From contig NZ_LAQU01000004.1 of NCBI RefSeq assembly GCF_000970345.1, positions 186,001 to 250,000 on the forward strand: a stretch of 64,000 nucleotides of DNA. Reading direction: 5' to 3'. The DNA comes from Robbsia andropogonis. GTDB lineage: Bacteria > Pseudomonadota > Gammaproteobacteria > Burkholderiales > Burkholderiaceae. Positions 46,511 to 59,471 of this stretch are shown here, piece by piece (position 1 is the stretch's first letter; each line of letters begins with the position of its first letter). The notes beneath the pieces are model-generated. The model was not told the DNA's origin and ran no database searches. It worked only from the letters and a program-made list of their open reading frames with translations. The position numbers and the translations under genes were made by a program.

Positions 46511-47368
46511 ATGACACAGATATTTTGCGTGGCAAACCAGAAGGGTGGGGTAGGAAAGACAACAACGGCAGTCAATCTGGCGGCGAGTCTTGCCTCGCAA
46601 AATCAACGCGTGTTGTTGGTCGACCTGGACCCTCAGGGCAATGCCACGATGGGTAGCGGCGTGGATAAACAGGCCGTTACGCATACCGTCTACCAGGTGC
46701 TGATTGGGGACGCGAGGATCGAGGATACGATTGTTCCGGCGGCGGACACGGGCTTTGACATGTTGCCGGCAAATCGCGAACTGGCAGGGGCGGAGGTGGA
46801 CCTGGTCGACGTAGAACGACGTAATCGTCGTCTCAGTGACGCATTGGAGAGCATCCAGTCGCGCTATGACTATATTCTGATCGATTGTCCGCCCGCGCTG
46901 TCGCTGTTAACGCTGAATGGTCTTGTTTCCGCGCATGGCGTCATCATTCCAATGCAATGCGAGTACTTCGCGTTGGAGGGGCTATCTGATTTGGTGAATA
47001 CGATCAAGCAGGTACATGCCAACTTTAATCGCGATTTAAAGATTATTGGCTTGTTGCGGGTCATGTTCGATCCGCGAATTACATTGCAGCAGCAGGTATC
47101 TGAACAACTGAAGCAGCATTTCGGTGACAAGGTGTTCGATACCGTCATTCCCCGCAATGTGAGGTTGGCTGAGGCCCCCAGCTATGGTTTGCCTGGCACG
47201 ACGTTCGATCCCGGTTCGCGTGGCGCACAGGCGTATGTGCAGTTTGGAGAGGAAATGATTCGTCGCCATGGCGCTGCCGGATCGCGGAAAACCGGCGCGC
47301 CGGGAGCCGCCGACGCGGCAACGAAGGCCACGATGAGCAATGAAACCGGTACCGCAGGAGCGATATGA
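46511..47368 (+). CDS. parA: chromosome-partitioning ATPase ParA
   Basis: Encodes 285 residues. Deviant Walker A KGGVGKTT (11-18), Walker A' in VDLDPQGN, Walker B in YILIDCPPALSLLT. The short N-terminus without HTH marks a chromosomal (Soj-type) ParA. It moves ParB-parS complexes along the nucleoid. The last 30 residues are a variable tail. AGGAAAAGGAAG precedes the ATG. Stop overlaps parB. Confidence 0.95.
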   Translation: MTQIFCVANQKGGVGKTTTAVNLAASLASQNQRVLLVDLDPQGNATMGSGVDKQAVTHTVYQVLIGDARIEDTIVPAADTGFDMLPANRELAGAEVDLVDVERRNRRLSDALESIQSRYDYILIDCPPALSLLTLNGLVSAHGVIIPMQCEYFALEGLSDLVNTIKQVHANFNRDLKIIGLLRVMFDPRITLQQQVSEQLKQHFGDKVFDTVIPRNVRLAEAPSYGLPGTTFDPGSRGAQAYVQFGEEMIRRHGAAGSRKTGAPGAADAATKATMSNETGTAGAI

Positions 47369-48273
47369 AACCGATGGTCGCAAAAAAGAAGGGTTTGGGA
47401 CGCGGGCTCGAGACGTTGCTCGGCGGTAACGCGGACATCAGCGACGCAATGCAACGGGAGGCCCACCCCAGCACGATGCCATTGCGGCAATTGGTGCCCG
47501 GCAAGTATCAGCCGCGTACCCGGATGGACGAAGGTGCCCTGCAGGATCTGGCATCCAGTATTCGTGCGCAAGGCTTGATGCAACCGATTCTGGTGCGGCC
47601 GATTGGCGGCGATATATACGAGATCATTGCTGGTGAACGCCGCTTCCGAGCAGCGAATCTGGCAGGGCTTACGGAAGTTCCAGTGCTGGTGAAGGATGTC
47701 CCCGATCAAGCTGCCGCGGCAATGGCATTGATCGAGAATATCCAGCGCGAGGACTTGAACCCTCTGGAGGAAGCGCAAGGTATTCAACGCTTGCTGGATG
47801 AGTTCAAATTCACGCACGAACAAGCGGCCGAGTCGGTTGGCCGTTCGCGTAGCGCCGTATCGAATCTGCTGCGATTGTTGAATCTCGCGACGCCCGTGCA
47901 GACGATGTTATTGGCGGGCGATCTCGACATGGGGCACGCGCGTGCGCTGTTATCAGTTGATGCCGGGACACAAGTTGCCCTGGCAAATCAAATTATCAAT
48001 CGGCGATTGTCGGTTCGCGAAGCGGAAAAGCTGGTGACGCAGACTGCGCGCGACGATAAGGCGGCGCCAAAGGCGCAGAAGGTACGGAAGTCACGAGATT
48101 TGTCCCGACTCGAAGATGAACTGGCAGACATGCTTTCTGCATCGGTCGATATCAAAGTAGGGCGCAGCGGTAGAGGACAGTTGACGATCGGTTTCGGCAG
48201 CCTCGACGCGCTGGAAGGGATTATCGCCAGGCTGCGTCAACCTGCCCCGGAAGAAAATGCGTCGCCGCGCTAA
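47365..48273 (+). CDS. parB: chromosome-partitioning CTPase ParB
   Basis: Encodes 302 residues. N-terminal basic KKKGLGRGLETLLGG, which stimulates ParA; the CTP-binding/ParB box GERRFRA (90-96) and ENIQREDLNPLEEA; an HTH near 150-175 (THEQAAESVGRSRSAVSNLL) that reads parS; and a C-terminal dimerisation domain. Four good parS sites lie within 5.2 kb upstream. Start overlaps parA stop. Confidence 0.95.
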   Translation: MKPMVAKKKGLGRGLETLLGGNADISDAMQREAHPSTMPLRQLVPGKYQPRTRMDEGALQDLASSIRAQGLMQPILVRPIGGDIYEIIAGERRFRAANLAGLTEVPVLVKDVPDQAAAAMALIENIQREDLNPLEEAQGIQRLLDEFKFTHEQAAESVGRSRSAVSNLLRLLNLATPVQTMLLAGDLDMGHARALLSVDAGTQVALANQIINRRLSVREAEKLVTQTARDDKAAPKAQKVRKSRDLSRLEDELADMLSASVDIKVGRSGRGQLTIGFGSLDALEGIIARLRQPAPEENASPR

Positions 48274-48762
48274 CGTCGTCTAGTTGTATGGTCAAGAAAA
48301 CAGTGAGGTGGTGATCTTATCTGTGCCGTGACCCTGCAGTCTGAACTTCTGTACAGGCTTGCGATTCACGCCTACAGCTGATTTGGTCCTTCCTGTATTG
48401 CCTCGACTATCTCTGTAAATATCCATCTGTCTGAAAGAACAGACATGTGGCAATACGCCGCAAGGGTTCACTTATCCAAACGTTTACGCTTGCCCCTCGC
48501 GAAATTCGTGTTCAACGCGATGGCGCGCTTTTACGGGACCTTTTGCATTGATGCGCGTTACATAGATCAATGTCTATGCCGATTTTGACGCGACACATCG
48601 GTATTGCTGCAGTACGGCAAAAATAACGCTTTTCGCCGGAATCGATGATGGATGCGTGATGGGCGATAATCGCTTGAATCGCTTGGGATAATCGCTTACA
48701 ATCGCCCGGATTTATCTGTCAGTCAGGTCTAATTGTAAGCGTTCCGAAAGCTGCGGGAGTGT
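48274..48762. other. intergenic region upstream of the ATP synthase operon
   Basis: 489 bases, comparatively AT-rich. The right end carries the atpI promoter within a 22-bp tandem repeat; the rest shows no gene, RNA or terminator that I can support. Confidence 0.5.
48674..48702 (+). promoter_or_regulatory. sigma-70-type promoter of the atp operon
   Basis: TTGAAT (48674-48679), 17-base spacer, TACAAT (48697-48702), about 60 bases before the atpI start. It is embedded in two tandem copies of GATAATCGCTT-N-AATCGC. Confidence 0.62.
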
Positions 48763-49392
48763 ATGTGTATGGTTGGAACGGCGGACGACGCCGGCGCGCA
48801 AAAGGCGCGCGACGCGGGGAGCGCGCCTTCCGATCGCACTGAACGTGGCGTGCCGTTCGCGGCCGGGCACGACTCCTCGGGGCAAAGCGCCCATCGCAGC
48901 AATGCTTCCGTTTCCGACGCGTTCCACCGTGAAGACCAGGCGGTCGTCACGAACGACTGGGACGATTGGCAAGAGGTGCCACCACCGGTGGTACCGCTTA
49001 CGCGGGGGCAGGCGCAACAGCTGTTTGGTCCGGATGTCGCGCGACCATCCCGGGTGACTCCGCTGCGGGTGGTGCTGGCACAGATCGTTTTGACGATCGT
49101 GGCGGCATGCGTTGCAGCGGTCCTGAGCGCGAATGCGCCAGCGGCGGCGTTTTCGGCGGCGATCGGAGGGATGATCTGCTGGATCCCGAGTGCTGCGTTT
49201 GCCGGCTACCTTAGCCGGCGCGGGCGGGATTCGGTTGCGGTCTGGATGCTGGCTGAAGGCGTCAAGTTGGGACTGACGATCGCGATGTTTATCGCGGTGG
49301 CAGTGTTATTCCGGGAAGTGCGGTGGGTGCCGTTGCTCCTGACCTATGTGTTGGCGCTGAAGACTTATTGGCTCGCGCTGGCATGGCGGTAA
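48763..49392 (+). CDS. atpI: ATP synthase subunit I
   Basis: Encodes 209 residues. A long polar N-terminus (about 100 residues) is followed by four hydrophobic helices (starting VVLAQIVLTIVAACVAAVL) as in AtpI proteins, which assist assembly of the c-ring. GGGAG precedes ATG 48763; the extension is longer than in most AtpI, so a later start cannot be excluded. First gene of the operon. Confidence 0.82.
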   Translation: MCMVGTADDAGAQKARDAGSAPSDRTERGVPFAAGHDSSGQSAHRSNASVSDAFHREDQAVVTNDWDDWQEVPPPVVPLTRGQAQQLFGPDVARPSRVTPLRVVLAQIVLTIVAACVAAVLSANAPAAAFSAAIGGMICWIPSAAFAGYLSRRGRDSVAVWMLAEGVKLGLTIAMFIAVAVLFREVRWVPLLLTYVLALKTYWLALAWR

Positions 49393-49544
49393 GTGGAGGG
49401 CTGGTTGTGAGCCGACCTGCGTGATAGCGCGATGAGCGGCTCGCACGGAGGTAACGTGGCACTGTGTAACGCCGTATTCCACCACCCGACAGGCCCTGCC
49501 TGCCGGGTGGTTGTCCGAATTCTTAAAAATTGGTGCTTGAATCT

Positions 49545-50393
49545 ATGGCTGCTGGATCCGAAACTGCGCTTACGCCTTCCGAATACATTGCGCACCATCT
49601 GCAAAACTTTGCGACGGGCCATCAGACGAAGTTGATCGATTTTTCGATCATCAACCTCGACACGATGTTTTGGTCGATCGTCGCCGGCGTGATTACGCTG
49701 ACCCTGCTGATCACGGCCGCTCGCCGCGCATCGCCGAACGTGCCGACGCGTTTCCAGTGCCTGATCGAAATGCTCGTCGAAATGGTCGAAGACCAATCGA
49801 AATCAATCGTGCATGGCGACCGTGCTTTCATTGCGCCGCTGGCCCTGATGGTCTTCGTCTGGGTAGCACTGATGAACTCATTCGACTTGATCCCGGTCGA
49901 TCTGCCGGCCCATCTGATTCAATGGACCGGAATGAACAGCGTGATCAGCCATCATCGGATCGTGCCTACCGCCGATCTCAACGCGACGATGGGCATGTCT
50001 CTCGGTGTACTGGTTCTGATGCTGTACTACAGCGTCAAGATCAAGGGTGCCGCGGGCTGGGGCAAGGAATTGATCAGTGCCCCGTTCGGCAATCACTTCG
50101 TGCTGTGGATACCTAATCTGGCACTGAACATCATTGAATACGTTGCGCGGACCGTGTCTCTGGGTATGCGGTTGTTCGGCAATATGTATGCGGGCGAGCT
50201 GCTGTTCCTGCTGATCGCTTTGCTGGGCAGCATCTGGCATTTCGATGCACATGCCGGTGTGCTGGGCTTCGTCGGAAACGTGTTGGCCGGTAGTGTATGG
50301 GCGATCTTCCACATCCTGATCGTCTTGCTGCAAGCCTTCATTTTCATGATGTTGACGCTGGTGTATCTTGGCCAGGCTCACGATAAACATTGA
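49545..50393 (+). CDS. atpB: F0F1 ATP synthase subunit a
   Basis: About 282 residues with five to six membrane helices. The essential arginine is in the helix SLGMRLFGNMYAGELLFLLIALL. It forms the proton half-channels facing the c-ring in the inner membrane. An in-frame TTG at 49530 would add five residues; ATG 49545 is the likelier start. Confidence 0.95.
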   Translation: MAAGSETALTPSEYIAHHLQNFATGHQTKLIDFSIINLDTMFWSIVAGVITLTLLITAARRASPNVPTRFQCLIEMLVEMVEDQSKSIVHGDRAFIAPLALMVFVWVALMNSFDLIPVDLPAHLIQWTGMNSVISHHRIVPTADLNATMGMSLGVLVLMLYYSVKIKGAAGWGKELISAPFGNHFVLWIPNLALNIIEYVARTVSLGMRLFGNMYAGELLFLLIALLGSIWHFDAHAGVLGFVGNVLAGSVWAIFHILIVLLQAFIFMMLTLVYLGQAHDKH

Positions 50394-50455
50394 TCGAGCT
50401 CCTCGCGGAATCGATCGCGTTTTTCACCATTAGTCGTTATTTATCCCGTTTTTAA

Positions 50456-50755
<300 letters not shown>

Positions 50756-51012
50756 TCGCGACGCCTTAACGTCCAGTGGAGGATGGTGCCGACGTGGTCG
50801 GCGGTGCCGGGATGCCGGTGCCGTTGTCGACTCCCAGGCGCCTCCGATCCTGCGCTGGCCGCCGGCTCTGTGCCCCGTCGATGACGATGCCGGGCCCTGT
50901 TATCGGAATATTGGTCCGCTGACGGAATGGGCTGCAGCAAGTGGTAAACCAGGTATCGGGCGCGGCGGCAGCGCGTTCTCCAGTCCGGTGCAGTACTCGT
51001 AAAGGAAACACA

Positions 51013-51483
51013 GTGAATCTCAACGCAACCCTGATTGCGCAGTTGATCGTGTTCCTGATCCTTGCGTGGTTCACGATGAAGTTCGTGTGGCCGCCGTTGA
51101 TCAAGGCGCTCGACGAACGCGCGAGAAAGATCGCCGACGGCCTGGCCGCCGCCGAGAAGGGCAAGGCCGATCTGGCCGACGCGCAAAAGCGCATCGACAA
51201 GTCGTTGGCGGAAGCGCGCGACCAAGGTCAAAACCGTATTGCTGACGCGGAAAAGCGTGCGCAGCAGGTCGCCGAGGAAATCAAGGCGAATGCGCAAGCC
51301 GAGGCAAGCCGGATCATCGCGAGTGCAAAGGCCGAAGCCGAGCAGCAGGTGGTGCGTGCACGCGAAGCGCTGCGCGGTGAAGTCGTCGTCCTGGCAGTCA
51401 AGGGCGCCGAGCAGATCCTGCGCCGCGAGATCGACGCCAATGCCCATGCCGACCTGTTGAACCAACTGAAGGCCGAGCTCTGA
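51013..51483 (+). CDS. atpF: F0F1 ATP synthase subunit b
   Basis: Encodes 156 residues from GTG 51013, preceded by AAAGGAAA. One N-terminal membrane helix ([20 protein letters not shown]) and a long charged coiled coil that forms the stator stalk. An in-frame upstream start at 50941 lacks a site. A 257-base gap separates it from atpE, without visible terminator. Confidence 0.95.
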   Translation: MNLNATLIAQLIVFLILAWFTMKFVWPPLIKALDERARKIADGLAAAEKGKADLADAQKRIDKSLAEARDQGQNRIADAEKRAQQVAEEIKANAQAEASRIIASAKAEAEQQVVRAREALRGEVVVLAVKGAEQILRREIDANAHADLLNQLKAEL

Positions 51484-51485
51484 TC

Positions 51486-52040
51486 ATGGCTGAACTCGCG
51501 ACAATCGCCCGCCCCTACGCCGAAGCTGCTTTCGACGTCGCGCGCGCCCCGGTCAATGGCCAGGCCGCCGTGTCCACCGACGCATGGTTGACGCAATTGC
51601 AGGCGCTGGCGCAAGTGGCCAGTCATCCTGACGTCCGTACGCTGGCGAACGACCCGAAGATCAGCCGTGCGCAAATCTTCGAGCTGATCACCGGTGCATC
51701 CGGCGTGACGCTCGCGGCGCCGGTAAAGAACTTCGTGCAGATGCTGGTGGATAACCGGCGCATTGCGTTGCTGTCGGAGATTGCCGCGCAGTTCGAGGCG
51801 TTGAAGCACGCCAGCGAAGGCATTTCCGACGCCGTGATCACCAGTGCCTACCCCCTTGAAGGCAAGGCGCTGACGGAGTTGGTGGCGGCGCTGGAGAAGA
51901 AGTTCGGACGCAAGCTGCAAGCACAGGTCGTTGTCGACCCGGCGCTCATCGGTGGCGTCAGTGTGGCGGTCGGGGATGAAGTGCTCGATACGTCGGTGCG
52001 TGCGCGCCTGACGCGGATGCAGGCCTCGCTGGCCGCGTAA
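51486..52040 (+). CDS. atpH: F0F1 ATP synthase subunit delta
   Basis: Encodes 184 residues. N-terminal helical bundle starting [16 protein letters not shown]-terminal [25 protein letters not shown]. Connects the stator stalk to the F1 head. Two bases after atpF, so coupled. Confidence 0.95.
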   Translation: MAELATIARPYAEAAFDVARAPVNGQAAVSTDAWLTQLQALAQVASHPDVRTLANDPKISRAQIFELITGASGVTLAAPVKNFVQMLVDNRRIALLSEIAAQFEALKHASEGISDAVITSAYPLEGKALTELVAALEKKFGRKLQAQVVVDPALIGGVSVAVGDEVLDTSVRARLTRMQASLAA

Positions 52041-52202
52041 TTCGCTGCGACGATCACTGACTGAGTTCGCGCTCCAGGGTTTCGCGGTATTGCGGCCTCG
52101 GGGCGCGAACGCGCTGATGCCGTCGGTGATATGACCGACATGAAGCCGAAAGCAGGCAATGGGTCTGCCGGCGGCAAAGAATTGACTATCAGGAGCAGCA
52201 AA

Positions 52203-53744
52203 ATGCAACTCAACCCATCTGAGATCAGCGAGCTGATCAAGACCCGCATCCAGGGTCTGGAAGCGGGCGCGGATCTGCAAAATCAGGGCACCGTGATCTC
52301 GGTGAGCGACGGCATCGTGCGAATCCACGGTCTGTCGAACGTAACGCAAGGTGAAATGCTCGAGTTCCCGGGCAACATCTTTGGTCTGGCGTTGAACCTG
52401 GAACGCGACTCCGTTGGCGCGGTCATTCTGGGTGAATACGACAGCATCTCCGAAGGCGACACGGTGAAGTGCACGGGTCGTCAACTGGATGTGCCGGTGG
52501 GCCCCGAACTGCTGGGGCGCGTCGTCGACACGCTAGGCAACCCGATCGATGGAAAGGGTCCGGTCGTGACGCAAGCGCGTGACGCAATTGAAAAGATCGC
52601 GCCGGGCGTGATCTGGCGTCAGGGCGTGGACCAGCCGCTGGCAACGGGTATCAAGGCGATCGACGCCATGGTACCGGTTGGCCGTGGTCAGCGTGAGTTG
52701 ATCATCGGTGACCGTCAGACCGGCAAGACCGCGGTGGCGATCGATGCGATCATCAACCAGAAAGGCAAGGGCGTGAAGTGCGTCTATGTCGCCATCGGTC
52801 AGAAGGCGTCGTCGATCACGAACATCGTGCGCAAGCTGGAAGAAAACGGCGCGTTGGAATACACGACCGTCGTTGCCGCCATGGCATCTGCGCCGGCCGC
52901 CATGCAATACCTGGCACCGTATGCCGGTTGCACGATGGGTGAATACTTCCGTGATCGCGGTGAAGATGCGCTGATCGTGTATGACGATCTGACCAAGCAA
53001 GCGTTCGCCTATCGCCAGATCTCGCTGTTGCTGCGTCGTCCGCCAGGCCGTGAAGCCTATCCCGGTGATGTGTTCTATCTGCACTCGCGTCTGTTGGAAC
53101 GTGCTGCACGCGTGTCGGCTGACTACGTCGAGAAGTTCACGAACGGGGCCGTCAAGGGCAAGACCGGTTCGTTGACGGCATTGCCGATCATCGAAACGCA
53201 GGCGGGCGACGTGACCGCGTTCGTGCCGACCAACGTGATCTCGATCACCGACGGTCAGATCTTCCTGGAAACGGACCTGTTCAATGCGGGCATCCGCCCC
53301 GCGATCAACGCCGGTATCTCGGTGTCGCGCGTGGGTGGTGCAGCCCAGACGAAGGTCATCAAGAAGCTGTCCGGTGGTATTCGTACCGACTTGGCCCAGT
53401 ACCGCGAATTGGCGGCATTCGCTCAGTTCGCCTCTGATCTGGACGAAGTGACCCGTCGCCAGCTCGAGCGCGGCCGTCGCGTGACCGAACTGCTGAAGCA
53501 GCCGCAATATCAGCCTTTGCAGGTATGGGAAATGGCTGTTTCGCTGTTCGCGGCGAACAACGGTTACCTGGATGATCTGGACGTGGCGAAGGTGCTGCCG
53601 TTCGAAAAGGGTTTGCGCGAAAGCCTGAAGGCGAACAAGGCAGACCTGATCGGCCGCATCGAAGAGAAGAAGGAACTGACGAAGGACGACGAGCCGTTGC
53701 TGCATGCCGCGGTCAAGGACTTCAAGCAGTCCGGCGCTTACTGA
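52203..53744 (+). CDS. atpA: F0F1 ATP synthase subunit alpha
   Basis: Encodes 513 residues from ATG 52203 with AGGAG upstream; the in-frame extension to 52131 is excluded. P-loop GDRQTGKT (169-176), the alpha signature [17 protein letters not shown]. Carries the non-catalytic nucleotide sites of F1. Confidence 0.97.
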   Translation: MQLNPSEISELIKTRIQGLEAGADLQNQGTVISVSDGIVRIHGLSNVTQGEMLEFPGNIFGLALNLERDSVGAVILGEYDSISEGDTVKCTGRQLDVPVGPELLGRVVDTLGNPIDGKGPVVTQARDAIEKIAPGVIWRQGVDQPLATGIKAIDAMVPVGRGQRELIIGDRQTGKTAVAIDAIINQKGKGVKCVYVAIGQKASSITNIVRKLEENGALEYTTVVAAMASAPAAMQYLAPYAGCTMGEYFRDRGEDALIVYDDLTKQAFAYRQISLLLRRPPGREAYPGDVFYLHSRLLERAARVSADYVEKFTNGAVKGKTGSLTALPIIETQAGDVTAFVPTNVISITDGQIFLETDLFNAGIRPAINAGISVSRVGGAAQTKVIKKLSGGIRTDLAQYRELAAFAQFASDLDEVTRRQLERGRRVTELLKQPQYQPLQVWEMAVSLFAANNGYLDDLDVAKVLPFEKGLRESLKANKADLIGRIEEKKELTKDDEPLLHAAVKDFKQSGAY

Positions 53745-53909
53745 CACGTTGCGGGTTAAGCCGCCACGCAGTGCGGCATGCGTCTGCGGTGAACGACAGG
53801 CATGCAACGCGTCTGGGATTCGCTCGAAGCGTGATTGAAGCGAGTGATGATCCAGGCGTCCGGTTCCACCGAATGGCACGGCGATGACGGTACCGACAGG
53901 AGTTGAGCA

Positions 53910-56221
<2,312 letters not shown>

Positions 56222-56405
56222 TGCGGCGCGCATCGTCATGCTGGATCGCCGTTGCGCGATGCGGGGCGGCGATGCAGGACGAAGGGTGGGCGGCGCGATG
56301 CGTCGTTCCAACCCGCATGGTCGCTTTGTATGGCATGCGACATATATGCGGGCTGGCCAAGCGCGGAACAGGCGCCTGGCGCCGCTCACACGATCAGGAA
56401 TCGAT

Positions 56406-56825
56406 ATGGCAACCATCAAAGTAGACGTCGTCAGCGTGGAAGGCGAGATTTTCTCGGGGCAGGCGAAGTTCGTCGCGCTGCCGGGCGAGTCGGGTGAGCT
56501 GGGTATCTTGCCGGGCCACACGCCGCTGATCACGCGCATCCGTCCCGGTGCGGTACGCATCGAGGCCGAAAACGGCGAGGAAGAATTTGTTTTCGTGGTC
56601 GGGGGCATTCTCGACATCCAGCCGACAGGCGTGACGGTGTTGGCAGACACCGCCATCCGCGGCAAGGATCTGGATGAGGCGAAGGCAGAGGAAGCACGTC
56701 GTGCGGCGGAAGAAACGCTGGCAAATGGCGGGTCGGATCTGCAATACGCTGCTGCCCAGGCTGAACTGGCCGCCGCCGTCGCGCAATTGACGGCGATTCA
56801 GCAACTGCGTCAGCGTCGGCACTAA
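56406..56825 (+). CDS. atpC: F0F1 ATP synthase subunit epsilon
   Basis: Encodes 139 residues: N-terminal beta-sandwich ([29 protein letters not shown]) and C-terminal two-helix regulatory region. ATG 56406 with AGGAA upstream; frame is open further upstream but unsupported. Last gene of the operon, 184 bases after atpD. Confidence 0.95.
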   Translation: MATIKVDVVSVEGEIFSGQAKFVALPGESGELGILPGHTPLITRIRPGAVRIEAENGEEEFVFVVGGILDIQPTGVTVLADTAIRGKDLDEAKAEEARRAAEETLANGGSDLQYAAAQAELAAAVAQLTAIQQLRQRRH

Positions 56826-56928
56826 CATTACGCAGTGCGAGCCGTTCGGATGTAGCCATGCGATTGGTGTTCACAAATCGTATGGTGCGATAAGACTGAT
56901 CTTGCGTGGCGCAAGTTCAAAGTCGCGG

Positions 56929-56963
56929 AAAAACCGCTTTCGGTATCGAAGGCGGTTTTTTTT
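56929..56963 (+). terminator. intrinsic terminator of the ATP synthase operon
   Basis: AAAAACCGCTTTCG pairs with CGAAGGCGGTTTTT (one wobble pair), then a run of T. About 105 bases after the atpC stop. Confidence 0.82.
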
Positions 56964-57134
56964 CCTTGGAGGACCCGCAACCCGCTTGATGTCGTTGACC
57001 CGTTTGTACACGGACCGCGACGCCCAGGGGAAATTGATCGCCGCCTATATTGCACTGGCGGAGCCAGAGAGAGAAAAAGCACGCAACGCGTAATACGACG
57101 TTCATCGATCGATTGCCGTCGACAAACCGTAGAT

Positions 57135-57161
57135 AAAAAAAAGCGGGCATGGCGCCCGCTT
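57135..57161 (-). terminator. minus-strand intrinsic terminator with no assigned gene
   Basis: Stem AAGCGGGC / GCCCGCTT with a 5-base loop (57141-57161); on the minus strand it is followed by a run of eight U (57135-57142 read as complement). The transcript must come from the right, where no sure gene exists. Confidence 0.65.
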
Positions 57162-58068
57162 AAAACCACACGCTACGGGGTTAGCGCGAGGAGACCACTT
57201 GGGACAAACACATTCGGGCGTCCAACGAATGCTGCCTGGACCACTCTTCGCACCAATCGATCAATCCCGACGCCGGCCAATCCCGGCGTGGCGCGCGGCA
57301 CCCCAACCGCGATGCGCGCTATACTCGAGTGATGCAACCTGGCACTATCGCTGGAACAGCGAAGCATCACATTTCCCGATGATGCTTCCCACCGATGCCG
57401 TGTTAAACGTGAGGATCGGCCTGATTCACCCGATCGCAGCGTTTGCGGCATTCCCGCCCCGATGTGACGATATCAACGCTGCATACCTGAATTTGCGTCG
57501 TGACCTGCAGTACCGCATGCGTGAGAACCCGAGTAATTCCGCCTGCGAACTACGGCTATCACGACTCGCCAAGTAGGCTGCGTTGCGACCGTTGAAATCA
57601 TTGTGGGCCATCGATTCTAATGTGGCCGTAACAAAGTGTATCTGGTTGTAACTAAACTCTGCTTAATAATCAGACACTTACGCGTAATTGCTCTGATTTC
57701 GACGGAAGCTGGGGAATATTGTTTCGGCAAGTACGTTGCGATTTCGCGCGCCAGCGAAGCGGTGTAATCGTTGTATACCGGCGACTTTCCGCAAGCGCGC
57801 CGGTCGTGCGCCGATGGCGGTTCGAGTGGCGAACGGTGGACAGCCTGTTGCCGGAATGAAGGTAACAGTCTGTCACTACATCGGGCCGCTTCCCCTGGCC
57901 TTGGAATGACGTCATTCGACAATCGGGTCGATATGTCGGTGTTCCCGTCCCCCGGGGTCCGGTAGAATGCCGCTTCATGTCGTGCCGGGGTCGCCTCGCG
58001 GGTTCCGCTCGTTCTTTTCCACCGATGCCGGGCCGAAGCGTCCCCGCGATCCGCAACCAGAAGCACAG

Positions 58069-59181
58069 ATGCCGATGCAATCGTCCGATATGCCCAACGT
58101 CGCGCCGCTGGCCAACGACACTTTCCTGCGTGCGCTGCTGCGGGAACCTACCGACTACACGCCGATCTGGTTAATGCGTCAGGCCGGCCGCTATCTGCCC
58201 GAATACAATGCAACGCGGGCCCGTGCAGGCAGTTTCCTGGGACTGGCAAAGAATCCGGACTATGCCACCGAGGTTACGTTGCAGCCACTGGAGCGCTATC
58301 CGCTGGACGCAGCCATCTTGTTTTCGGACATTCTGACGATTCCGGATGCGATGGGGCTCGGCCTGGCGTTTACACAAGGCGAGGGGCCGCAGTTCGCCAG
58401 GCCTGTGCGCACGGAAGCGGATGTAGCGGCGCTATACGTGCCGGATATCGACGAGACGCTGGGGTACGTGACCGGTGCGGTGTCGAGCATCCGCAAGGCG
58501 TTGGTTGATGGTCAGGGGCGTCAACGCGTTCCGCTGATCGGATTTTCGGGAAGTCCGTGGACGCTTGCGTGCTATATGGTCGAGGGCCGAGGATCAACGG
58601 ATTTCCGCAATGTGAAAACGATGCTCTATGCGCGTCCGGACCTGATGCACCAGATCTTGGCGGTCAATGCCGACGCGGTGATCGCCTATCTGAACGCACA
58701 GATTCTCGCGGGCGCCCAGGCCGCGATGATCTTTGACACATGGGGCGGTGCGCTTGCGGACGGCGCCTACCAAACGTTCTCGCTCGCCTACATCAAACGC
58801 ATTGTTGCCGGCTTGATTCGAGAGCACGAAGGACGTCGCGTGCCGGTGATTGCTTTCACGAAAGGCGGCGGGCTGTGGCTGGAGGCGATGGCCGAGACCG
58901 GCGTGGACGCGTTGGGTCTCGATTGGACCGTCGACCCCCGGGCGGCGCGTCAGCGTGTGGGACAACGTGTCGCGTTACAAGGTAGTCTCGATCCGAACAT
59001 TTTGTTTGCGCCGCCAGAGACCATTCGTGCCCAGGCGCGTGGATTGTTGGATGCCTATGGCAGCGCGCCGGGCCACGTTTTCAATCTCGGGCACGGCATC
59101 TCTCAATTCACGCCGCCGGATCACGTGATCGCGCTGGTGGACGAGGTGCATGCCTATAGCCGCAAACAGCGTGCGGCGTGA
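58069..59181 (+). CDS. hemE: uroporphyrinogen III decarboxylase
   Basis: About 370 residues. Signatures are [15 protein letters not shown] (substrate-binding arginines), [16 protein letters not shown] and the C-terminal [15 protein letters not shown]. It decarboxylates uroporphyrinogen III to coproporphyrinogen III in heme synthesis, cytoplasmic. Three in-frame ATGs (58069, 58075, 58090) are all plausible; none has a strong site. An upstream frame to 57967 is not family-like. Confidence 0.95.
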   Translation: MPMQSSDMPNVAPLANDTFLRALLREPTDYTPIWLMRQAGRYLPEYNATRARAGSFLGLAKNPDYATEVTLQPLERYPLDAAILFSDILTIPDAMGLGLAFTQGEGPQFARPVRTEADVAALYVPDIDETLGYVTGAVSSIRKALVDGQGRQRVPLIGFSGSPWTLACYMVEGRGSTDFRNVKTMLYARPDLMHQILAVNADAVIAYLNAQILAGAQAAMIFDTWGGALADGAYQTFSLAYIKRIVAGLIREHEGRRVPVIAFTKGGGLWLEAMAETGVDALGLDWTVDPRAARQRVGQRVALQGSLDPNILFAPPETIRAQARGLLDAYGSAPGHVFNLGHGISQFTPPDHVIALVDEVHAYSRKQRAA

Positions 59182-59207
59182 TCATTTTTCGCCTGTCAAG
59201 CCTTGAC

Positions 59208-59216
59208 TTATGCACA
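59208..59216 (+). promoter_or_regulatory. DnaA box upstream of priA
   Basis: TTATGCACA, an exact match to TTATNCACA. Confidence 0.5.
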
Positions 59217-59408
59217 AAATCGCCTCTCTTCTAAGGGGGGCGGGGAATAAGGAAAACCCCGCATGTCATACCCGGCATTGGCGATAAAAAATGCGGTTTT
59301 TCATGAGGTTATGGGTGAAGTCCGGATCGAATTTCTTAGGGCGAAGGATGCTGTAAACCCTGATCTTGGCATGACGGTCGCATGACAATGCGGGCTTTCT
59401 CCACAAAG

Positions 59409-59417
59409 TTATCCACA
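59409..59417 (+). promoter_or_regulatory. DnaA box upstream of priA
   Basis: Perfect TTATCCACA, with a one-mismatch copy TTCTCCACA twelve bases before it (59397-59405). Confidence 0.58.
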
Positions 59418-59471
59418 GCAGTGCGTAAGCCTGAAAAAAACTTTGTAAACCGAGATTTAGCGTTGAAATCG

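Larger units (their letters stand above)
56826..58068. other. gene-free region between atpC and hemE
   Basis: 1.24 kb. Holds the atp terminator, a second minus-strand terminator (57135-57161), a perfect palindrome GAATGACGTCATTC (57904-57917) and a TAGAAT word (57963-57968) near the hemE start. Short frames here, such as one ending at 57093, lack supporting features. A small RNA on the minus strand right of 57161 is possible. Confidence 0.45.

Noticed and set aside
56902..57093. A 63-residue frame after atpC
   Set aside because: It is built across the operon terminator hairpin and shows no family features.
57173..57451. A 92-residue minus-strand frame ending just before an orphan terminator
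   Set aside because: Its position is suggestive, but the sequence has no domain or clear ribosome site; I keep only the terminator and the small-RNA possibility.
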